This document shows, in pieces, positions 1-11,287 of a stretch of 64,000 nt of DNA. The notes beneath the pieces are model-generated. The model did not search any database and had not been told where the DNA came from. It saw only the letters and a list, made by a program, of their open reading frames with translations. Origin of the DNA: Thalassotalea sp. LPB0316 (lineage in GTDB: Bacteria; Pseudomonadota; Gammaproteobacteria; Enterobacterales; Alteromonadaceae). The position numbers and the translations under genes were made by a program. The DNA is taken from the NCBI RefSeq assembly GCF_014898095.1, contig NZ_CP062946.1:1984001-2048000 (forward strand), written 5' to 3'. Positions within the stretch are counted from its first letter, which is position 1; each line of letters begins with the position of its first letter.

Positions 1-281
1 GTTAAATGACCGTGAAATTTTTCGCCATAATAGGACGCGATACCTACTTCCGAGAAATCTTTAGACGACTTCATTACCTTGTAGTGTTTACCCCTGACCG
101 TGTAATCACGGTTGCCACCACGAGAGGGAGGCTCAAAGGTAGGAATAGCATCTTCAAGTTCACTGTTGGTTGGCAAGCGAGACGGTGTGGTGTCGTGTTT
201 CTGACTATAGCGAGAGGTGCTAACACAGCCAGAGAGTAAGCTAGCGACTAGACCAAGAACTAAGACGTTTTTTACGAGCAT
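1..281 (-). CDS. rlpA: RlpA-family septal ring lytic transglycosylase, partial (C-terminus outside window)
   Basis: This is the N-terminal 93 residues of an outer-membrane lipoprotein of the RlpA family, which cleaves denuded peptidoglycan glycan strands at septa. The start (ATG at 281) is followed by a hydrophobic segment and a lipobox, LLSGC, so residue C18 is the expected lipidation site. A low-complexity linker follows, and the frame reaches GIASYYGEKFHG, which matches the start of the double-psi beta-barrel domain (typical ASWYG..FHG). The gene lies 50 bases downstream of rodA on the same strand, the conserved mrdA-rodA-rlpA order. It is cut by the window edge, so the catalytic Asp and any SPOR domain cannot be seen. 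Confidence 0.9.
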   Translation of the reverse strand, partial: MLVKNVLVLGLVASLLSGCVSTSRYSQKHDTTPSRLPTNSELEDAIPTFEPPSRGGNRDYTVRGKHYKVMKSSKDFSEVGIASYYGEKFHGHL

Positions 282-331
282 GGCAACCTTTATCACTGGA
301 TTTGAAATCTCGCCGAGGTTTCACTGTTTCT

Positions 332-1462
332 TTAAGCAATAAAGCGTCGGCGCGTACCTATCGCCATAAGCATGCCAAATCCTGCCATCAATGTCACCAT
401 TGATGTACCGCCATAACTAATTAATGGCAATGGCACACCAACCACCGGCAACAAGCCAGACACCATACCGATGTTGACAAATACGTAGACAAAAAAGGTG
501 AGGGTAATACTACCGGCAAGCAGTTTAGTAAAGGCATTTTGGGCTTTGACCGCTATCCACAATCCGCGCATCACAATAGCCAAATAAACTAACAGTAAGC
601 CGATCACTCCGATCAAACCAAACTCTTCACTAAAAACCGCGAAGATAAAGTCGGTATGGCGCTCAGGTAAAAACTCTAATTGCGATTGAGTACCTTGTAA
701 CCAACCTTTACCCCAGATACCGCCAGAGCCAATTGCGATTTTTGACTGGATAATGTGGTAACCGGAGCCCAAGGGATCTTGCTCAGGATTTAAAAAAGTT
801 AATACGCGTTGTTTTTGATAATCTTTCATCAAAAACATCCACATAATTGGTGTAAATGCTGAAGCAAGGCCAACACAGCTGCCAATTAGCTTCCAACTCG
901 CTCCGGCTAAAAAAATAACAAAAAGCCCTGAACTTGCGATTAGCAAGGACGTGCCCAAATCAGGTTGTCGGGCAATGAGCAAGGTCGGGATTAGCACCAA
1001 AATAAAAGCAATTAAAATGCGACTGAGTTTAGCGGGCAAATCGTATTGGCTGATATACCATGCGATCATTATTGGCACGATAAGCTTCATAATTTCTGAT
1101 GGTTGAAATTTCATAAAACCTAAGTCTAACCAGCGTTGAGCTCCCTTGCCGACATGACCAACAAGCAGCACGGCAACTAACATCAAAGCACCAATAATAA
1201 AAAGTGGCACGGCCCACTTGCGATAAATCAGCGGATTGATTTGCGCAATGGCAAACATGACTACCAATGAGATACCTAGCCGAGTTACTTGGCGCTTAAC
1301 TAAGCCAATATCCTGTCCACCTGCGCTATAGACAATAAATAGCCCAAGTGACATCAATACCAACAGGCCAATAAGTAGCGGTAAATCAATATGGATCTGT
1401 TGCCAAAAGGTTGGTTTTTTGGCTTGGTCGTGACCAATTCTTGATGACATTCTTGACGACAC
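332..1462 (-). CDS. rodA: Peptidoglycan glycosyltransferase RodA (SEDS family)
   Basis: RodA polymerises lipid II into glycan strands in the elongasome together with PBP2. The 376-residue product is dominated by hydrophobic helices and carries the SEDS-family C-terminal signature (PLPLISYGGTS), with RQPDLGTS in the middle. The first possible start is GTG at 1462, overlapping the mrdA stop by one base (TAGTG), which suggests translational coupling; an ATG at 1450 is the alternative, and the codons between are a near-duplicate of the following ones (SSRM/SSRI). It is the fifth gene of a six-gene run, rsfS to rlpA. Confidence 0.96.
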   Translation of the reverse strand: MSSRMSSRIGHDQAKKPTFWQQIHIDLPLLIGLLVLMSLGLFIVYSAGGQDIGLVKRQVTRLGISLVVMFAIAQINPLIYRKWAVPLFIIGALMLVAVLLVGHVGKGAQRWLDLGFMKFQPSEIMKLIVPIMIAWYISQYDLPAKLSRILIAFILVLIPTLLIARQPDLGTSLLIASSGLFVIFLAGASWKLIGSCVGLASAFTPIMWMFLMKDYQKQRVLTFLNPEQDPLGSGYHIIQSKIAIGSGGIWGKGWLQGTQSQLEFLPERHTDFIFAVFSEEFGLIGVIGLLLVYLAIVMRGLWIAVKAQNAFTKLLAGSITLTFFVYVFVNIGMVSGLLPVVGVPLPLISYGGTSMVTLMAGFGMLMAIGTRRRFIA

Positions 1463-3429
1463 TAATGACCACCTTGTCTTGGGTTCATGTGATAATGCTC
1501 ACTGTGATGCGGATGAATCGCAATGTTTTGGCTTTCGATAACGCGATTGCCAAAGTATTGGTCCATAATTTGGCGGGCTACTGGCGCTGCGTTCGCTCCA
1601 CCACCGCCTTTGGCGACGTTTTCTATCGCTACAGCAACAACTATTTCAGGGTTTTCATAGGGAGCAAAAGCAATAAACATCGCATTATCGCGTTTGTTTT
1701 CTTGAATTTTTTCCGCTTCGTATTCTTCGTCTTCACCTAGGCTAGCAACCTGCGCTGAGCCCGTTTTACCTGCCGCATCATATTGAGTACCAACAAAAGC
1801 TGGGTGAGCTGTTGCGCCGACTTTTTGCACCGTATTGTGCATAGCATCTAACACTTCATTCCAGTGTTGATGATTTTTAAGTTGTACCGGTGGCTTATCT
1901 TCTATTTGATAAGGGGTTTGCTCGCTAGCTTGATGATCTGTTGCAAATCCCGCCTCAACCTCCGTTGTCGCTCTCAATAGGTGTGGGGTTTTGATTTCGC
2001 CTTGATTCACCAATATCGAGGTTGCTTGTGCGAGCTGTAGTGGTGTTACTGTCCAAAAGCTTTGGCCAATACCGACAGATACGGTTTCGCCAGCGTACCA
2101 AGGTTGGTTGAAACGGCCGCGTTTCCATTCTTCACTTGGCAGGATCCCGCGCGATTCTTCGTGTAAATCAATGCCCGTGTACTCACCAAAACCAAACTTT
2201 GCCATCATAGTACTGATTTTGGTGATCCCGAGTTTGTACGCTAGATCGTAGAAGTAAACGTTACACGACTGTTCAATTGCGGTCGTTAAATCAACCCAAC
2301 CATGGCCCCAGCGCTTCCAATCGCGATACTTCTTTTCAACACCTTCTATCTGATACCAACCAATGTCGTTAATTTTGCTTTCAGGTGTAATGATTTCATG
2401 TTCTAGGCCAGCTATCGCGACAAAAGGCTTGATTGTTGAAGCTGGCGGGTAACCTTGCACTGTTCTGTTGATCAGGGGCAAGTCTTTCGAGTTGAGTAGT
2501 TTTTTGTAATTTTTTGAGCTGATCCCGTGCACAAACAGGTTACCGTCGTAGCTTGGGTTTGAATACATGGCTAACACGCCACCATCGCGTGGATCAATTG
2601 CAACTACTGCGCCTCGTTTACCTGATAATGCACGTTTGGCGATCATTTGTAGTTCAATATCTAAGGTCAGTGTCAGATCTTTGCCAGGGATCGGCGGTGT
2701 TGAACTTAGCGTGCGAATTACGCGGCCTTTGTTATTGACTTCTACTTCTTGGTGGCCGATGGTGCCATGCAGAATGTCCTCGTAATAACGCTCTAAACCT
2801 AATTTACCTATATTGCGCGTAGCGGCGTAATTTTCACTCTTACCGGCTTCTTCTAGTTTTATTTCATCACGAGAGTTGATACGGGCAACGTAGCCGAGTG
2901 AATGGGTAGTTAAATCGGCAAATGGATAGTAGCGCTTGAGATAGGCTTCAATGGTGGCACCTGGGTATTTGTGCTGGTTGACACTAAATAGTGCTACTTG
3001 GTGATCACTTAACCGCGCAAACAGTTCGACCGGTTTGAAACGGCGATTACTGCGTAACCGATTAAAAAACTTGGCTTGGTGCTCTGGTGAAATGTTAAGT
3101 AATTCAGATAGTTCAGCGACAGTCGCTTTAATATCGTCAGTTTGCTCCGGAATAATTTCTAACGAGTAAACGGGCTTATTTTCTGCCAGTAAAACGCCAT
3201 TTCTATCGTAAATAAGGCCGCGATTGGGCGCGACGGGGAGTAGTTTTATGCGGTTTGAATTTGACCGCGTTTTGTATTTTTCGTAGGAGTTAACTTCTAA
3301 GTCGTAAATGTTACTAAATAGAATCAAGAGCATGATGATTACGCCAATCAGTGCAATAAATGCACGGCGGGCAAATAAGTTTGCCTCGGCGCTGTGATTT
3401 CTGATAGTTACGCGTTTACGACGAGCCAT
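1462..3429 (-). CDS. mrdA: Penicillin-binding protein 2 (peptidoglycan DD-transpeptidase)
   Basis: PBP2 crosslinks peptidoglycan during lateral wall growth. The 655-residue protein has a short cytoplasmic start rich in Arg/Lys, one membrane anchor at about residues 22-42, a pedestal domain, and a transpeptidase domain with all three penicilloyl motifs: STIK (Ser near residue 331), SCN (in EQSCNVYFYD) and KTGSAQ. Length is close to E. coli PBP2 (633). It begins one base after rlmH ends and runs into rodA by one base, so the three are very probably co-transcribed. The last ~25 residues are His-rich, which is unusual but has no known meaning. Confidence 0.97.
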   Translation of the reverse strand: MARRKRVTIRNHSAEANLFARRAFIALIGVIIMLLILFSNIYDLEVNSYEKYKTRSNSNRIKLLPVAPNRGLIYDRNGVLLAENKPVYSLEIIPEQTDDIKATVAELSELLNISPEHQAKFFNRLRSNRRFKPVELFARLSDHQVALFSVNQHKYPGATIEAYLKRYYPFADLTTHSLGYVARINSRDEIKLEEAGKSENYAATRNIGKLGLERYYEDILHGTIGHQEVEVNNKGRVIRTLSSTPPIPGKDLTLTLDIELQMIAKRALSGKRGAVVAIDPRDGGVLAMYSNPSYDGNLFVHGISSKNYKKLLNSKDLPLINRTVQGYPPASTIKPFVAIAGLEHEIITPESKINDIGWYQIEGVEKKYRDWKRWGHGWVDLTTAIEQSCNVYFYDLAYKLGITKISTMMAKFGFGEYTGIDLHEESRGILPSEEWKRGRFNQPWYAGETVSVGIGQSFWTVTPLQLAQATSILVNQGEIKTPHLLRATTEVEAGFATDHQASEQTPYQIEDKPPVQLKNHQHWNEVLDAMHNTVQKVGATAHPAFVGTQYDAAGKTGSAQVASLGEDEEYEAEKIQENKRDNAMFIAFAPYENPEIVVAVAIENVAKGGGGANAAPVARQIMDQYFGNRVIESQNIAIHPHHSEHYHMNPRQGGH

Positions 3430-3430
3430 C

Positions 3431-3901
3431 TCACTCTCTGTGATAAGGATGGTTGTTGTTTAAGCTCCACGCACGGTAGAGACTTTCCGCTAGAAAAATT
3501 CTGACCATAGGGTGGGGAAGCGTCAGGTTTGACAGTGACCATTTTTGTTCAGAAGCGGCAATGCAAGCCGGCGCAAGACCTTCAGGCCCCCCAACTAACA
3601 GCGCGACATCTCGGCCATCGTTTTGCCACCTGTCGAGTTGCTTAGCGAGCTCTGGCGTATCCCAAGCCTTGCCTAATACTTCCAAAGTTACGATGCGAGA
3701 ACCTTTGGGAATGGCTGCTAACATTTGCTCACCTTCTTTTTCAAGAATGCGGGCTATATCGGCATTTTTACCGCGTTTGCCCGGCGGTATCTCAACTAAG
3801 TGAAACGACATATCTCTTGGAAAGCGCCGGGTATACTCGTTAAATCCTTCAGTAACCCATTTCGGCATTTTGTTGCCGACAGCGTAGAGGGTAATGCGCA
3901 T
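3431..3901 (-). CDS. rlmH: 23S rRNA (pseudouridine1915-N3)-methyltransferase RlmH
   Basis: RlmH is a SPOUT-class SAM-dependent enzyme that methylates pseudouridine 1915 of 23S rRNA in the assembled ribosome. At 156 residues it has the family's usual length, with the SAM-binding glycine loop (LLVGGPEGL) and the conserved C-terminal knot region ([18 protein letters not shown], then NNNHPYHRE). It sits between rsfS and mrdA, as in most gammaproteobacteria, and ends one base before the mrdA start. Confidence 0.97.
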   Translation of the reverse strand: MRITLYAVGNKMPKWVTEGFNEYTRRFPRDMSFHLVEIPPGKRGKNADIARILEKEGEQMLAAIPKGSRIVTLEVLGKAWDTPELAKQLDRWQNDGRDVALLVGGPEGLAPACIAASEQKWSLSNLTLPHPMVRIFLAESLYRAWSLNNNHPYHRE

Positions 3902-3950
3902 AGTTAACTAACAGCCTGTTAAATGAAATGAGTGAGAGGATAATCTACTA

Positions 3951-4268
3951 CTATGACCACAACTGCTCAAGCTGATATCTGTCACGCATTTCGTCAGTCA
4001 TCACATGAACGATGATATCGCCCAAGTCAACGAGTGACCATTCACCGACATCATTACCTTCAAGGCCAAGTGGTTCATGACCTTCAGCGCGACACTCGAT
4101 AACTACGTGATCGGCAATCGATTTCACATGGCGATTCGAGTTGCCCGAACAAATAATCATTTGTGAGGCAAAGCTGGCTTTTTCTTCAATATCAATAACG
4201 GTTATATCACGGCCTTTCATATCGTCAATTTTGTCGACGACAAATGCACTTAATGCGTCTAATTGCAA
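3951..4268 (-). CDS. rsfS: Ribosomal silencing factor RsfS
   Basis: RsfS binds ribosomal protein uL14 and blocks subunit joining when nutrients are short. The 105-residue protein shows the family pattern: DKIDDMKGRDI near the N-terminus, the core ASFASQMIICSGNSNRHVKSIAD, and C-terminal WSLVDLGDIIVHVM. It lies 49 bases upstream of rlmH and downstream of nadD, matching the conserved nadD-rsfS-rlmH order. An 8-bp inverted repeat (GGGGAAAA/TTTTCCCC) lies in the 73-base gap behind nadD, without an obvious terminator U-tract. Confidence 0.95.
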   Translation of the reverse strand: MQLDALSAFVVDKIDDMKGRDITVIDIEEKASFASQMIICSGNSNRHVKSIADHVVIECRAEGHEPLGLEGNDVGEWSLVDLGDIIVHVMTDEMRDRYQLEQLWS

Positions 4269-4341
4269 AGTTTGTATCCTGTATCGGGGAAAATAAGCCA
4301 GAGTTTACCACTTTTCCCCTGTGTTCGTCATCACATTGCCA

Positions 4342-4989
4342 TTAGTTTTGTTGGTACAGTTTATGGGTGTCGATATATTGCTCTATGCTAGGTGGTACGA
4401 GCGAGTTTATCGATTTGTTTTGTTCGACTAGTCGGCGAATATCTGATGATGCAATAGCTAAGTTAACTTCTGGTAACAAAATAATGTGGCCGGTTTCATG
4501 TTGGTGGTTGGCAAGATACGCTTGATAACTGATTAACCGAGGCTTTAGTTCATCAATAACCTGGCTTAATTGGTAACCTGGTCGGGTGCTAACAATGAGG
4601 TTGGTCATCGCCAAAATTTCTTGGTAATCACGCCATAAATGAAAGTTAACTAATGAATCCATGCCAATAAAAAAATACAAGCGCTGGTTTGGCTGATGTT
4701 GCTTGAACGCTTTTAAGGTGTTAACGGTATACGAGGTTTCTGTCTGCTCTAGTTCATAAGGCTCGAGGTAAAACCTAGGGTTGTCCTGACAGACCAAGTT
4801 GAGCATGTTAACTCTGTGGTGATTGGCGATTGTCGGCTTGTCCTTATGGGGCGGAATATTGGCCGGCATCAAGGCGACTTTGTCTAGTGCTAGTAATTTT
4901 GCCCCTTGCTCGACGGTGTCAATATGGCCTAAGTGAATTGGATTAAACGTGCCGCCAAATAGCCCTATTCGTTGAAGTTTTTTGGTCAT
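4342..4989 (-). CDS. nadD: Nicotinate-nucleotide adenylyltransferase NadD
   Basis: NadD transfers AMP to nicotinate mononucleotide, making deamido-NAD. The 215-residue protein has the nucleotidyltransferase N-terminal motif GLFGGTFNPIHLGHI (HxGH at the active site), the PANIPPHKD loop, FFIGMDSL, and the C-terminal IASSDIRRL, equivalent to the family ISSTxIR motif. Its start overlaps the holA stop by one base (TAATG), implying coupled translation. Confidence 0.97.
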   Translation of the reverse strand: MTKKLQRIGLFGGTFNPIHLGHIDTVEQGAKLLALDKVALMPANIPPHKDKPTIANHHRVNMLNLVCQDNPRFYLEPYELEQTETSYTVNTLKAFKQHQPNQRLYFFIGMDSLVNFHLWRDYQEILAMTNLIVSTRPGYQLSQVIDELKPRLISYQAYLANHQHETGHIILLPEVNLAIASSDIRRLVEQNKSINSLVPPSIEQYIDTHKLYQQN

Positions 4990-6035
4990 TATGACTGACT
5001 TGAATAATCGAGTGGTAGCTTATTGGTCACATCGCCGTGAAAAACACTAATGCAGGCATCGGTGAGCAAGAGCATGTCATCAAAGTCACTTGACGATTTG
5101 ATTTGTTGGTCGATGTCGGCCAGTCGACCAAGGGCAATGTAGAGATTGTTCAATGCGGTGTTTTGTAGCGCTTGTTGGTAGACAGGTTTACGTTTCTCCC
5201 AAATGCGAAAATCTTTGCATAACTGAGCAAACGCAACGCCTTGCGCGATTTGTTCGTGCATTTGCGCAAGCTGACTGATTTCTTTGTGTAATATCCAAAC
5301 CAGTTGGCTCGCATGGACACCATCGTGAGCAAGGCTTTCTAGCATTAAAATCAGTTTTTTAAAGTTACCTGTTAGCAGGGTATCAACTAATTGAAAAGGG
5401 TTGAATTTAGCTTGCTTGATAGTTAAGGCTTCGACTTGTTCAATATCGAGTTGTTGATTTGGGTAGAGCAGGGCAAACTTTTCTAGCTCTTGTGACATCG
5501 CTAATAAGTTGCCTTCCAAAATCGTCACCATATAGTGGTTAGCTTCAGGTGTTAACGATAAACCCAATTGCCTTGCTTGCTGCGTAAGCCACTGGCTTAA
5601 GTGGCGACCTTCTACGTCGTAAATAGCGACATAAATCCCTTGCTTATCTAAATGAGTAAACCATTTTTGTTTGGTAATACGCGCTTCTAATTTACCACCG
5701 TGAATGATCAGTAAATTATCTGGGGTTAGATCATTGGCTAGTTCGGTGAGTAATTTATTGCCAGCCTCAGACACTTTGTTGTTGGTCAGCTCTACTTCGA
5801 TAATCTTGCGGCCTGAAAACAAGCTCATCGCGTAATACTCTGCGTGTACTTCTTGCCAGTCAAAGTTTGTATCGGCACTGAATTGGATAGTTTCATCAAA
5901 ACCTTGGGCTTTGGCGTGCTGTTTTATTTGGTTTAGGCTATCAATTTTTTGCCATGGCTCATCACCAAACACTAAACAAACTAACGGTAATCCTTGGCTT
6001 AGAGATTGTGATAGTTTGTTGTGGTAAACCCGCAT
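4989..6035 (-). CDS. holA: DNA polymerase III subunit delta
   Basis: HolA opens the beta sliding clamp within the clamp-loader complex. The 348 residues match the family's length (343 in E. coli). The N-terminal part has the expected LVCLVFGDEPWQK (equivalent to the degenerate nucleotide-binding loop), then LLIIHGGKLEAR and a helical C-terminus (QLVDTLLTGNFKKL, HKEISQL). It lies two bases after lptE and overlaps nadD, reproducing the lptE-holA-nadD order of enterobacteria. Confidence 0.95.
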   Translation of the reverse strand: MRVYHNKLSQSLSQGLPLVCLVFGDEPWQKIDSLNQIKQHAKAQGFDETIQFSADTNFDWQEVHAEYYAMSLFSGRKIIEVELTNNKVSEAGNKLLTELANDLTPDNLLIIHGGKLEARITKQKWFTHLDKQGIYVAIYDVEGRHLSQWLTQQARQLGLSLTPEANHYMVTILEGNLLAMSQELEKFALLYPNQQLDIEQVEALTIKQAKFNPFQLVDTLLTGNFKKLILMLESLAHDGVHASQLVWILHKEISQLAQMHEQIAQGVAFAQLCKDFRIWEKRKPVYQQALQNTALNNLYIALGRLADIDQQIKSSSDFDDMLLLTDACISVFHGDVTNKLPLDYSSQS

Positions 6036-6037
6036 CG

Positions 6038-6562
6038 CTAAGCTCCGCTAACGTCTACGGAAGCGAGCTCGCGCAAAATTCTTTCGGCAGCGCGTTTGCG
6101 CATTTCACTTAGTAGCAAATTTAACTCGCGTGATTTTGCTAGTGCGAAATTAGGATCGTCTTGATATTCTCGGTATAAATCAAAGCGGAAATTTTGCACC
6201 TCTTGCTCAGGCATAGTGATCTGGTAATTGACGGTATAAATCAACTCGTATTCCGCCACCTGACCATTGGGAAATACCGATAAGGTCCTGCGATTTAATT
6301 GATCGCGCAGTATTCTCAGCTCTGGCGTGTTACTGGTTGCGCTTTCTAATACGGTTACATCGTTGATGGTCAAATGCTGTTTAACAAGGCGAGTAAGCTC
6401 GCCAAAGTTATCTTCCGAGCTGACATAAAGCGTTTGCAACTCTTCGGGTAACAGGTATTGGCCGCGTAATTGAAAGCCGCAACTAGCAATTGAACAAGTT
6501 AGAAAAAGTGTAAAAAATAGCTTTTGTAACTGCTTTACAGGCAGTGAAAATATCGTTGGCAT
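6038..6562 (-). CDS. lptE: LPS-assembly lipoprotein LptE
   Basis: LptE plugs the LptD barrel that places lipopolysaccharide in the outer leaflet. From ATG 6562 the product is 174 residues, with a signal segment and lipobox (SIASC) followed by GFQLRGQYLLPEEL, the typical LptE start of the mature protein. An in-frame TTG at 6595 would add 11 residues, but it falls in the U-tract of a terminator-like hairpin and lacks a ribosome site, so ATG 6562 is preferred. Sequence conservation in this family is low; the call rests on the lipobox, the FQLRG motif and the position between leuS and holA. Confidence 0.92.
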   Translation of the reverse strand: MPTIFSLPVKQLQKLFFTLFLTCSIASCGFQLRGQYLLPEELQTLYVSSEDNFGELTRLVKQHLTINDVTVLESATSNTPELRILRDQLNRRTLSVFPNGQVAEYELIYTVNYQITMPEQEVQNFRFDLYREYQDDPNFALAKSRELNLLLSEMRKRAAERILRELASVDVSGA

Positions 6563-6595
6563 ATTAGCGTCAATATCCTGAGCAAGTGCTTCCAA

Positions 6596-6626
6596 ATAAA
6601 ATAAAAAGGAGCGTAAATTACGCCCC
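6596..6626 (-). terminator. Rho-independent terminator after leuS
   Basis: On the minus strand a GC-rich stem (GGGGCGTA pairing with TACGCTCC, one G-U pair, loop of about 3) is followed at once by TTTTTATTTTAT. It lies 23 bases past the leuS stop and 34 bases before the lptE start, so it separates LeuRS from the lptE-holA-nadD run or attenuates read-through into it. Confidence 0.75.
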
Positions 6627-6649
6627 TTGTATCTTAGCTTAGTTTTCGT

Positions 6650-9265
<2,616 letters not shown>

Positions 9266-9438
9266 TTAGCATGGTTTAGTATGAAATTTAACCAGTAAAT
9301 ACGGAATAAAATTATCCCGATAGAATACCTTATCTCGACAACTAAAACCAAGCATATTCAGTGAGAGATTTACAAAGCACCAACAAAAATTGTTGAACTA
9401 TACTCAAAGCAAGAATGATAACTGCAAATGGAGCGGCC

Positions 9439-9924
9439 ATGGCTGACTATAAACAAAAGTTTGAGCAAATTAATCAAAAGCTTGCTGATTGGCTTGAAGA
9501 TGTTAAAACCCACGAATTAAAAGATTTGGTCGAGGTTGTTGATAAGGCAAAGGAATACTTAAAAAAATCGGAAGAGATGTCAGAAGAAAAGGCTGAACAA
9601 TTTGTTGAAAACTTAAAATACGACTTAAAAGAGTTTCAAGAAAAGCAAAAAGTTGATATTGAAAACTCACCATCAGTTGATGTTTTTAACGAATCCCTGT
9701 GGTTAGCACTAGAAAAAGTGACGGATAAATCACAGGTAGAGTGGGCTGAATTGCAAGAAGACTTTGATCACGATGGCGTATATCACAGCGGTGACTTTAT
9801 AGGTTTTGGTGTACTTATTTGTCGAGAGTGTGGTCACCCGCATCATCATAGTCATTTTAGTGAAGTGATAGATTGTTTAGCGTGCGGGCATTCGTCATTT
9901 ACTCGCCAACCTTTGATGCCGTAA
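9439..9924 (+). CDS. YbeL/DUF1451-family zinc-ribbon protein
   Basis: A 161-residue cytoplasmic protein. The N-terminal two thirds are charged and helical with likely coiled coil (many K/E, residues about 1-85); the C-terminal part has a zinc ribbon of two CxxCGH knuckles (CRECGH and CLACGH) around a His-rich stretch (HPHHHSHF). This matches the YbeL/DUF1451 family, which in E. coli is also next to leuS. Function is unknown. The start at 9439 has GGAG five bases upstream; an in-frame ATG at 9415 lacks one. It diverges from leuS across about 210 bases, where both promoters should lie. Confidence 0.85.
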   Translation: MADYKQKFEQINQKLADWLEDVKTHELKDLVEVVDKAKEYLKKSEEMSEEKAEQFVENLKYDLKEFQEKQKVDIENSPSVDVFNESLWLALEKVTDKSQVEWAELQEDFDHDGVYHSGDFIGFGVLICRECGHPHHHSHFSEVIDCLACGHSSFTRQPLMP

Positions 9925-9944
9925 AAAGCTATAAGGTAGCAACG

Positions 9945-10060
9945 CGGTAAGGCTTGAAGGTGGGAAGGTAGGAAGGTAGGAAGGTAGGAAAGAGCGAAGG
10001 TAAGAAGGTAGGAAAGAGCGAAGGTAAGAAGGTAAGAAGGTAGGAAAGTAGGAAGTAGAG
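9945..10060 (+). repeat. Purine-rich short tandem repeats (left half of an IS-split tract)
   Basis: After an AACGCGGTAAGGCTTGAAGG lead-in, the tract is an imperfect array of 8-base units near GAAGGTAG, with variants such as GAAAGAGC and GTAAGAAG. It ends exactly at the left inverted repeat of the insertion sequence. The pyrimidine-rich tract on the other side of the IS (11311-11430) looks like the second half of the same structure. No open frame or RNA gene is apparent. Confidence 0.8.
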
Positions 10061-10081
10061 TGACCCCGTTTTAGTGGACAC
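10061..10081 (+). repeat. IS3-family left terminal inverted repeat
   Basis: TGACCCCGTTTTAGTGGACA plus one C. It pairs with the right end at 17 of 21 positions and abuts the purine-rich repeat tract. Confidence 0.85.
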
Positions 10082-10110
10082 CTTTTTAAATTTAATATTT
10101 AGAGGTGTCT

Positions 10111-10446
10111 ATGCGATACAAATCTCGAAAACAATACAGTGAATGCTGTAAGATGGATGTTGTAAGACAATCTGTTGAAAGCATTGAAACTCTCCCAGAG
10201 TTTGCCAAGCGAGTTGGCATAAATGTTCACATGATACAGCGGTGGCGTAAAAAATACCTTTCATCAGATCCAATAGTTCCAGTGGAGTTAAAAAAATTGA
10301 AAGGTCCTGATAAAAGCTACAAACAACTTGAAAAAGAAAATGAACGTTTAAAGAAACAACTTGAACGTGCGAATGAAGATATTGAAATCCTAAAAAAGGC
10401 GGAAGAGTTCTTCAAGGAAAAACGGCAGAAAAATTCGAGTTCATAG
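10111..10446 (+). CDS. IS3-family transposase OrfA (helix-turn-helix)
   Basis: A 111-residue DNA-binding protein of the IS3 family. The N-terminal half has the HTH_Tnp_1 pattern (Arg/Lys-rich start, PEFAKRVGINVHMIQRWRKK), and the C-terminal half is a leucine-zipper-like coiled coil (KQLEKENERLKKQLERANED, then IEILKKAEEF). The start is taken at ATG 10111; a GTG two codons earlier is possible. The -1 frameshift site at 10392-10398 lies in its last quarter, so a minority of ribosomes should make the OrfAB transposase. Confidence 0.93.
   Translation: MRYKSRKQYSECCKMDVVRQSVESIETLPEFAKRVGINVHMIQRWRKKYLSSDPIVPVELKKLKGPDKSYKQLEKENERLKKQLERANEDIEILKKAEEFFKEKRQKNSSS
10392..10398 (+). promoter_or_regulatory. 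Programmed -1 ribosomal frameshift heptamer (A AAA AAG)
   Basis: The heptamer A-AAA-AAG is in phase with orfA (codons AAA 10393-10395 and AAG 10396-10398). Slipping back one base continues in the orfB frame without a stop through to 11285. This is the classic slippery site of IS3-family elements such as IS911. Confidence 0.8.
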
Positions 10447-10478
10447 AGCAAATTCGAACGCCTGGAGATACTCTTCAC

Positions 10479-11285
10479 TTGTGTAAACTGCTAGATGTAT
10501 CAAGCTCTGGTTTTTATGCGTACTTTAAGCGTGGCACATCGAAAAGAGATGCAAGCAACGCTGAGTTATTACGTGCAATAGACAAGATAATTCAAATATC
10601 TGAAGGGGCATTTGGCTACCGGCAGATTCATGAGCAATTACTTGCTGAAGGCTATCAAGCAAGCCCTAATAGGGTTCAACGCCTATTACAGGCACAGCAC
10701 TATCGTGCTGTTATGTCTCGAAAACAAAAGCGCTACCCTAAGGTTAGCCGTATTAACACACGGCCCAATTTATTAAACCGAGAGTTTTTACCTAAATCAG
10801 TAAATCAAGTTTGGGCGACGGATATTACGCAAGTTTATTGTCGTGAAGGTTGGCTGTATGTTTGCGTCATTATCGATTTATATTCTCGAGCTGTGCTTGG
10901 TTACAGTCAAGGGCGCGCAGCAACTTCGGATTTAGTTAAAAAGGCGTATTTGAATGCAAAGCGTTTTAGTAAGCTCAGTAACTTAAATGGTGTTCTTTGT
11001 CATTCAGACCAAGGCTCTCAATATAAAAGTGACTTGATCGTTCGGTGGCTAAATGCTCAAGGTGCTATAATTAGTATGTCTCGTAAGGGAAACTGCTGGG
11101 ATAATGCTTGTGTTGAAAGCTTTTTCTCACTCATGAAACAACAATGGCTACACCCACAAGGGGTACAGCCATTGAAATACATGAGTCAAAGGGTTACGGG
11201 TTATATTGAAAATATTTATAACCGATTTAGAGTGCATGGCACTCATGGAGAAGTACCATTAGCTCGATACTTACGAGAAAGTTAA
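10479..11285 (+). CDS. IS3-family transposase OrfB (DDE integrase domain)
   Basis: The 268-residue catalytic half of the transposase. It has an HTH_21-like N-terminus (FGYRQIHEQLLAEGY), then the rve integrase core with all three acidic residues: ATDITQVY (first D), CHSDQGSQY (second D) and CVESFFS (E), with exactly 35 residues between the second D and the E. The frame is open upstream of the TTG at 10479 back past the slippery heptamer, so the functional product is an OrfAB fusion; TTG is only the first possible start codon for a separate OrfB. Confidence 0.93.
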   Translation: MCKLLDVSSSGFYAYFKRGTSKRDASNAELLRAIDKIIQISEGAFGYRQIHEQLLAEGYQASPNRVQRLLQAQHYRAVMSRKQKRYPKVSRINTRPNLLNREFLPKSVNQVWATDITQVYCREGWLYVCVIIDLYSRAVLGYSQGRAATSDLVKKAYLNAKRFSKLSNLNGVLCHSDQGSQYKSDLIVRWLNAQGAIISMSRKGNCWDNACVESFFSLMKQQWLHPQGVQPLKYMSQRVTGYIENIYNRFRVHGTHGEVPLARYLRES

Positions 11286-11287
11286 AT

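Noticed and set aside
6..239. Open frame on the plus strand at the left edge
   Set aside because: It is antisense to the rlpA N-terminus, whose lipobox and barrel motif are clear on the other strand.
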